64,000 nucleotides of DNA from Bdellovibrionales bacterium GWA2_49_15 (GTDB lineage Bacteria; Bdellovibrionota; Bacteriovoracia; Bacteriovoracales; Bacteriovoracaceae): positions 474,982 to 538,981 of the forward strand of contig MEPP01000001.1 of the NCBI GenBank assembly GCA_001769855.1. The letters run 5' to 3'. The notes under the pieces were generated by a model. It was not told where the DNA came from. It saw only the letters and a list, made by a program, of their open reading frames with translations, and did no database searches. Numbering within the stretch: position 1 is the first letter of the stretch; the number at the start of each line of letters is the position of its first letter. The position numbers were made by a program, and so were the translations under genes. Below, piece by piece: positions 62,562-64,000 of the stretch.

Positions 62562-63302
62562 TCATCTTTTAAGAGGAAAAAGATTAATGCCAAGACTGTA
62601 AACCTCTTTTGGTTCTCCTGATTCCAATAATTTAACAATCTTTCGAGAAGCAGCGATAATCATCTTCTTGGCCTGATCATATTTCTCAGGAGAGAGCGCG
62701 AAGGTCGTCTCCCAAAAATGACGTTTATCAATGGGATCGCGTTCAAGGGAAACCTTGGCCAGCTCCAGAATTTGGAGATGGCGAGCGCGAATGGCGCCAT
62801 CGGGAATATCCGTTTTCGTGGTGACGGGAGGAGTTTCGCGCGCAAAGCCTGCTCCACGCTTGGAAAGCAGCCCCATCTTCTCCAAACGATCGATCGCCAA
62901 GCTGGCCTCCATCTCAGAGATCCCAAGTTTTGACGCCACCCAAGCGGGAGAATTTTTATGGGACTTGATGGAAGACAGTTCCAGGATGGCGTAGTGGTAC
63001 CAGTCAGAGATCAGATGAAAGGCATCCTGCTGCAGTTGAAGACGCTCAATATCCTCCGGACCCTTCTTTCCCGCCTCGCTTGTAAAGAACTCCAAATCCA
63101 TCGGCGACAGCCCCAAACGTGTGGCAATCTTCATCATATTTTTTTTCGAGAGATTTCTCTTTCCGGCAAGAAAACTGGAAAGCGAGGCCACGCCGATTCC
63201 AAGAAATTTGGCAAAGGCCCTGAGCGAGTAGGCGGGGTTTTTACCTTTTCTTTTCAGATATTCGCGCTGAAGGACGCCCTGACAATGACGAGATCCATTC
63301 AT
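62562..63302 (-). CDS. TIGR02147-like regulatory protein
   Basis: 246 residues from the ATG at 63302, which has GGGAG six bases upstream; earlier ATGs give an Arg-rich extension. Residues 15-70 look like a helix-turn-helix (LRAFAKFLGIGVASLSSFLAGKRNLSKKNM). The following WYHYAILELSSI, LGISEMEASLAIDRLEKMGLL and LSPEKYDQAKKMI are what I remember of TIGR02147 proteins, restricted mainly to Fibrobacter and Bdellovibrio-type genomes. Probably a transcription regulator of unknown signal, perhaps of the small exported gene just downstream. Confidence 0.82.
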   Translation of the reverse strand: MNGSRHCQGVLQREYLKRKGKNPAYSLRAFAKFLGIGVASLSSFLAGKRNLSKKNMMKIATRLGLSPMDLEFFTSEAGKKGPEDIERLQLQQDAFHLISDWYHYAILELSSIKSHKNSPAWVASKLGISEMEASLAIDRLEKMGLLSKRGAGFARETPPVTTKTDIPDGAIRARHLQILELAKVSLERDPIDKRHFWETTFALSPEKYDQAKKMIIAASRKIVKLLESGEPKEVYSLGINLFPLKR

Positions 63303-63421
63303 AAACACTCCCATAACGGGCAACGGTAGCATGCTGTTTTGAGTTTGAAAACGGAACAGATTGTTCCGTCTCTGCCGCTTCCTCATCAGATTTTGGTGAC
63401 GCCTCACTCACCTGCGAAAAT

Positions 63422-63778
63422 TCAATAGTTACAAAAATCCGTTTTGACGTCGGTGTTGGTGTTGTAAATTTGTATGGCCTCGCAATCAAGCTCAGTGGCA
63501 TAAACATTGGCAATATAACATTCATGCCGTCTTCCGTGGGCGGCATTCCAATTCATATTATCGCGACACTGAAAATAGGCTTCGCTATTCACACAGGCCC
63601 AAAACTTTTCATTACAATTAAAAACCAGTCCGTTCCCTCCTTCCTGATATGAAGGGGGATAGACATATCCGGGAACGTCTAGATTCTCGGGAGGATTTGC
63701 AATCTTTTGAACTGGAGCGAGATAAAAAAAACCATAACCTGCAAATCCCAGCATCACGGTCAAGGTAGCTAGTTTCAT
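63422..63778 (-). CDS. Small exported or membrane-anchored Cys-rich protein
   Basis: 118 residues from the ATG at 63778; a TTG 6 bp upstream is possible. A hydrophobic helix over residues 4-22 (TLTVMLGFAGYGFFYLAPV) is signal or anchor. The mature part has six Cys (FNCNEKFWACVNSE, FQCRD, HECYIA, LDCEA, DFCNY), suggesting disulfides. No family recognised. Confidence 0.72.
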   Translation of the reverse strand: MKLATLTVMLGFAGYGFFYLAPVQKIANPPENLDVPGYVYPPSYQEGGNGLVFNCNEKFWACVNSEAYFQCRDNMNWNAAHGRRHECYIANVYATELDCEAIQIYNTNTDVKTDFCNY

Positions 63779-63918
63779 ACACAAAAATATTAATTCCCTT
63801 CGCGGATCTGGACGATGATTTGCGTCGAGAGTACAGAGGCCTTCTGCGCTGATATCCGCTGACTGTTATCAGCCGGAAATTCGAGTGATTCTAGTATAAT
63901 GAGCGCAGGAATTACTTA

Positions 63919-64000
63919 ATGATAAAATATGTTTATGATTTAGAAGAAAAAGATTTCCCCAAGATTTGCGATCTCTATAAAAGCGCTGGTTGGTGGGATG
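63919..64000 (+). CDS. N-terminus of a GNAT-type acetyltransferase, cut by window edge
   Basis: Only 27 codons are visible. ATG at 63919 with CAGGA upstream. The residues DFPKICDLYKSAGWWD match the usual opening of GNAT N-acetyltransferases, where LYxxxGWW lies near the CoA-binding side. The rest lies outside the window. Confidence 0.6.
   Translation, partial: MIKYVYDLEEKDFPKICDLYKSAGWWD

Noticed and set aside
1..64000. CRISPR arrays, tRNA and rRNA genes
   Set aside because: I looked for regularly spaced repeats and the conserved tRNA T-arm and saw none; this was by eye, so a single tRNA could have been missed.

Overview
The window reads as ordinary, densely packed chromosome from a Gram-negative bacterium with an outer membrane. 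It carries at least five lipoprotein signal peptides, outer-membrane barrel-like sequence and many exported proteins of unknown function. A TIGR02147-like regulator, a DUF6178-like protein, HD-GYP variants that lack the motif tyrosine, two-component hybrids and a wealth of exported proteins together suggest a Bdellovibrionota (Oligoflexia-type) organism. That assignment is inference from gene content; no rRNA is present. I saw no tRNA, rRNA, CRISPR array or prophage.

Layout. 1-4 kb: a truncated unknown gene, a degenerate receiver/HD-GYP protein, an exported propeller-like protein and a 65-residue membrane peptide. 4.1-8.7 kb: a 1.5k-residue lipoprotein ending in a seven-repeat RCC1 propeller, closed by an intrinsic terminator. 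8.7-14.2 kb: a two-gene sugar PTS (EIICB plus an EIIA-HPr-EI fusion, starting TTG) divergent from a ROK sugar kinase. 14.2-19.4 kb: a lone CpaF-type ATPase with an unknown partner, two small unknown genes, a DUF6178-like gene and a CTP-dependent lipid kinase-like membrane protein.

19.6-29.5 kb is the most interesting part. It is a run of FecR-domain protein, TPR plus outer-membrane barrel protein and three paralogous lipoproteins (one kelch propeller, two glycine-rich), with a RAYT/REP element inserted between the last two. The RCC1 lipoprotein at 4.1 kb shares their N-terminal domain. I propose a surface-lipoprotein display system in which a shared anchor domain carries exchangeable tips and the barrel is a Slam-like exporter candidate.

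29.5-45.7 kb: DUF218 protein, rRNA methyltransferase, a cluster of small exported proteins and lipoproteins (one transglutaminase-like), a 1015-residue exported protein, a TraB-like protein, a histone-tail-like basic protein divergent from a self-regulated XRE repressor, a second HD-GYP variant, a YdjC/ChbG deacetylase, and a glycosyltransferase/DUF2079 pair. 46-54 kb: a hybrid histidine kinase, an exported protein with thioester-domain-like motifs, a split MRP-type ABC exporter and a receiver-GAF protein. 54-64 kb: secreted trypsin-like protease, DUF362 protein, LysR regulator divergent from an exported DJ-1/PfpI protein, a Cys-clustered mini membrane protein, an M20 amidohydrolase, a DEAD-box helicase followed by a frameshifted gene, a TIGR02147 regulator with small exported proteins, and the start of a GNAT acetyltransferase.

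Genes are tightly packed: many convergent pairs overlap at their stops, and one divergent pair overlaps at its starts. Start sites were chosen here from signal peptides, Shine-Dalgarno (SD) sequences and overlaps, and often differ from the longest open frame.
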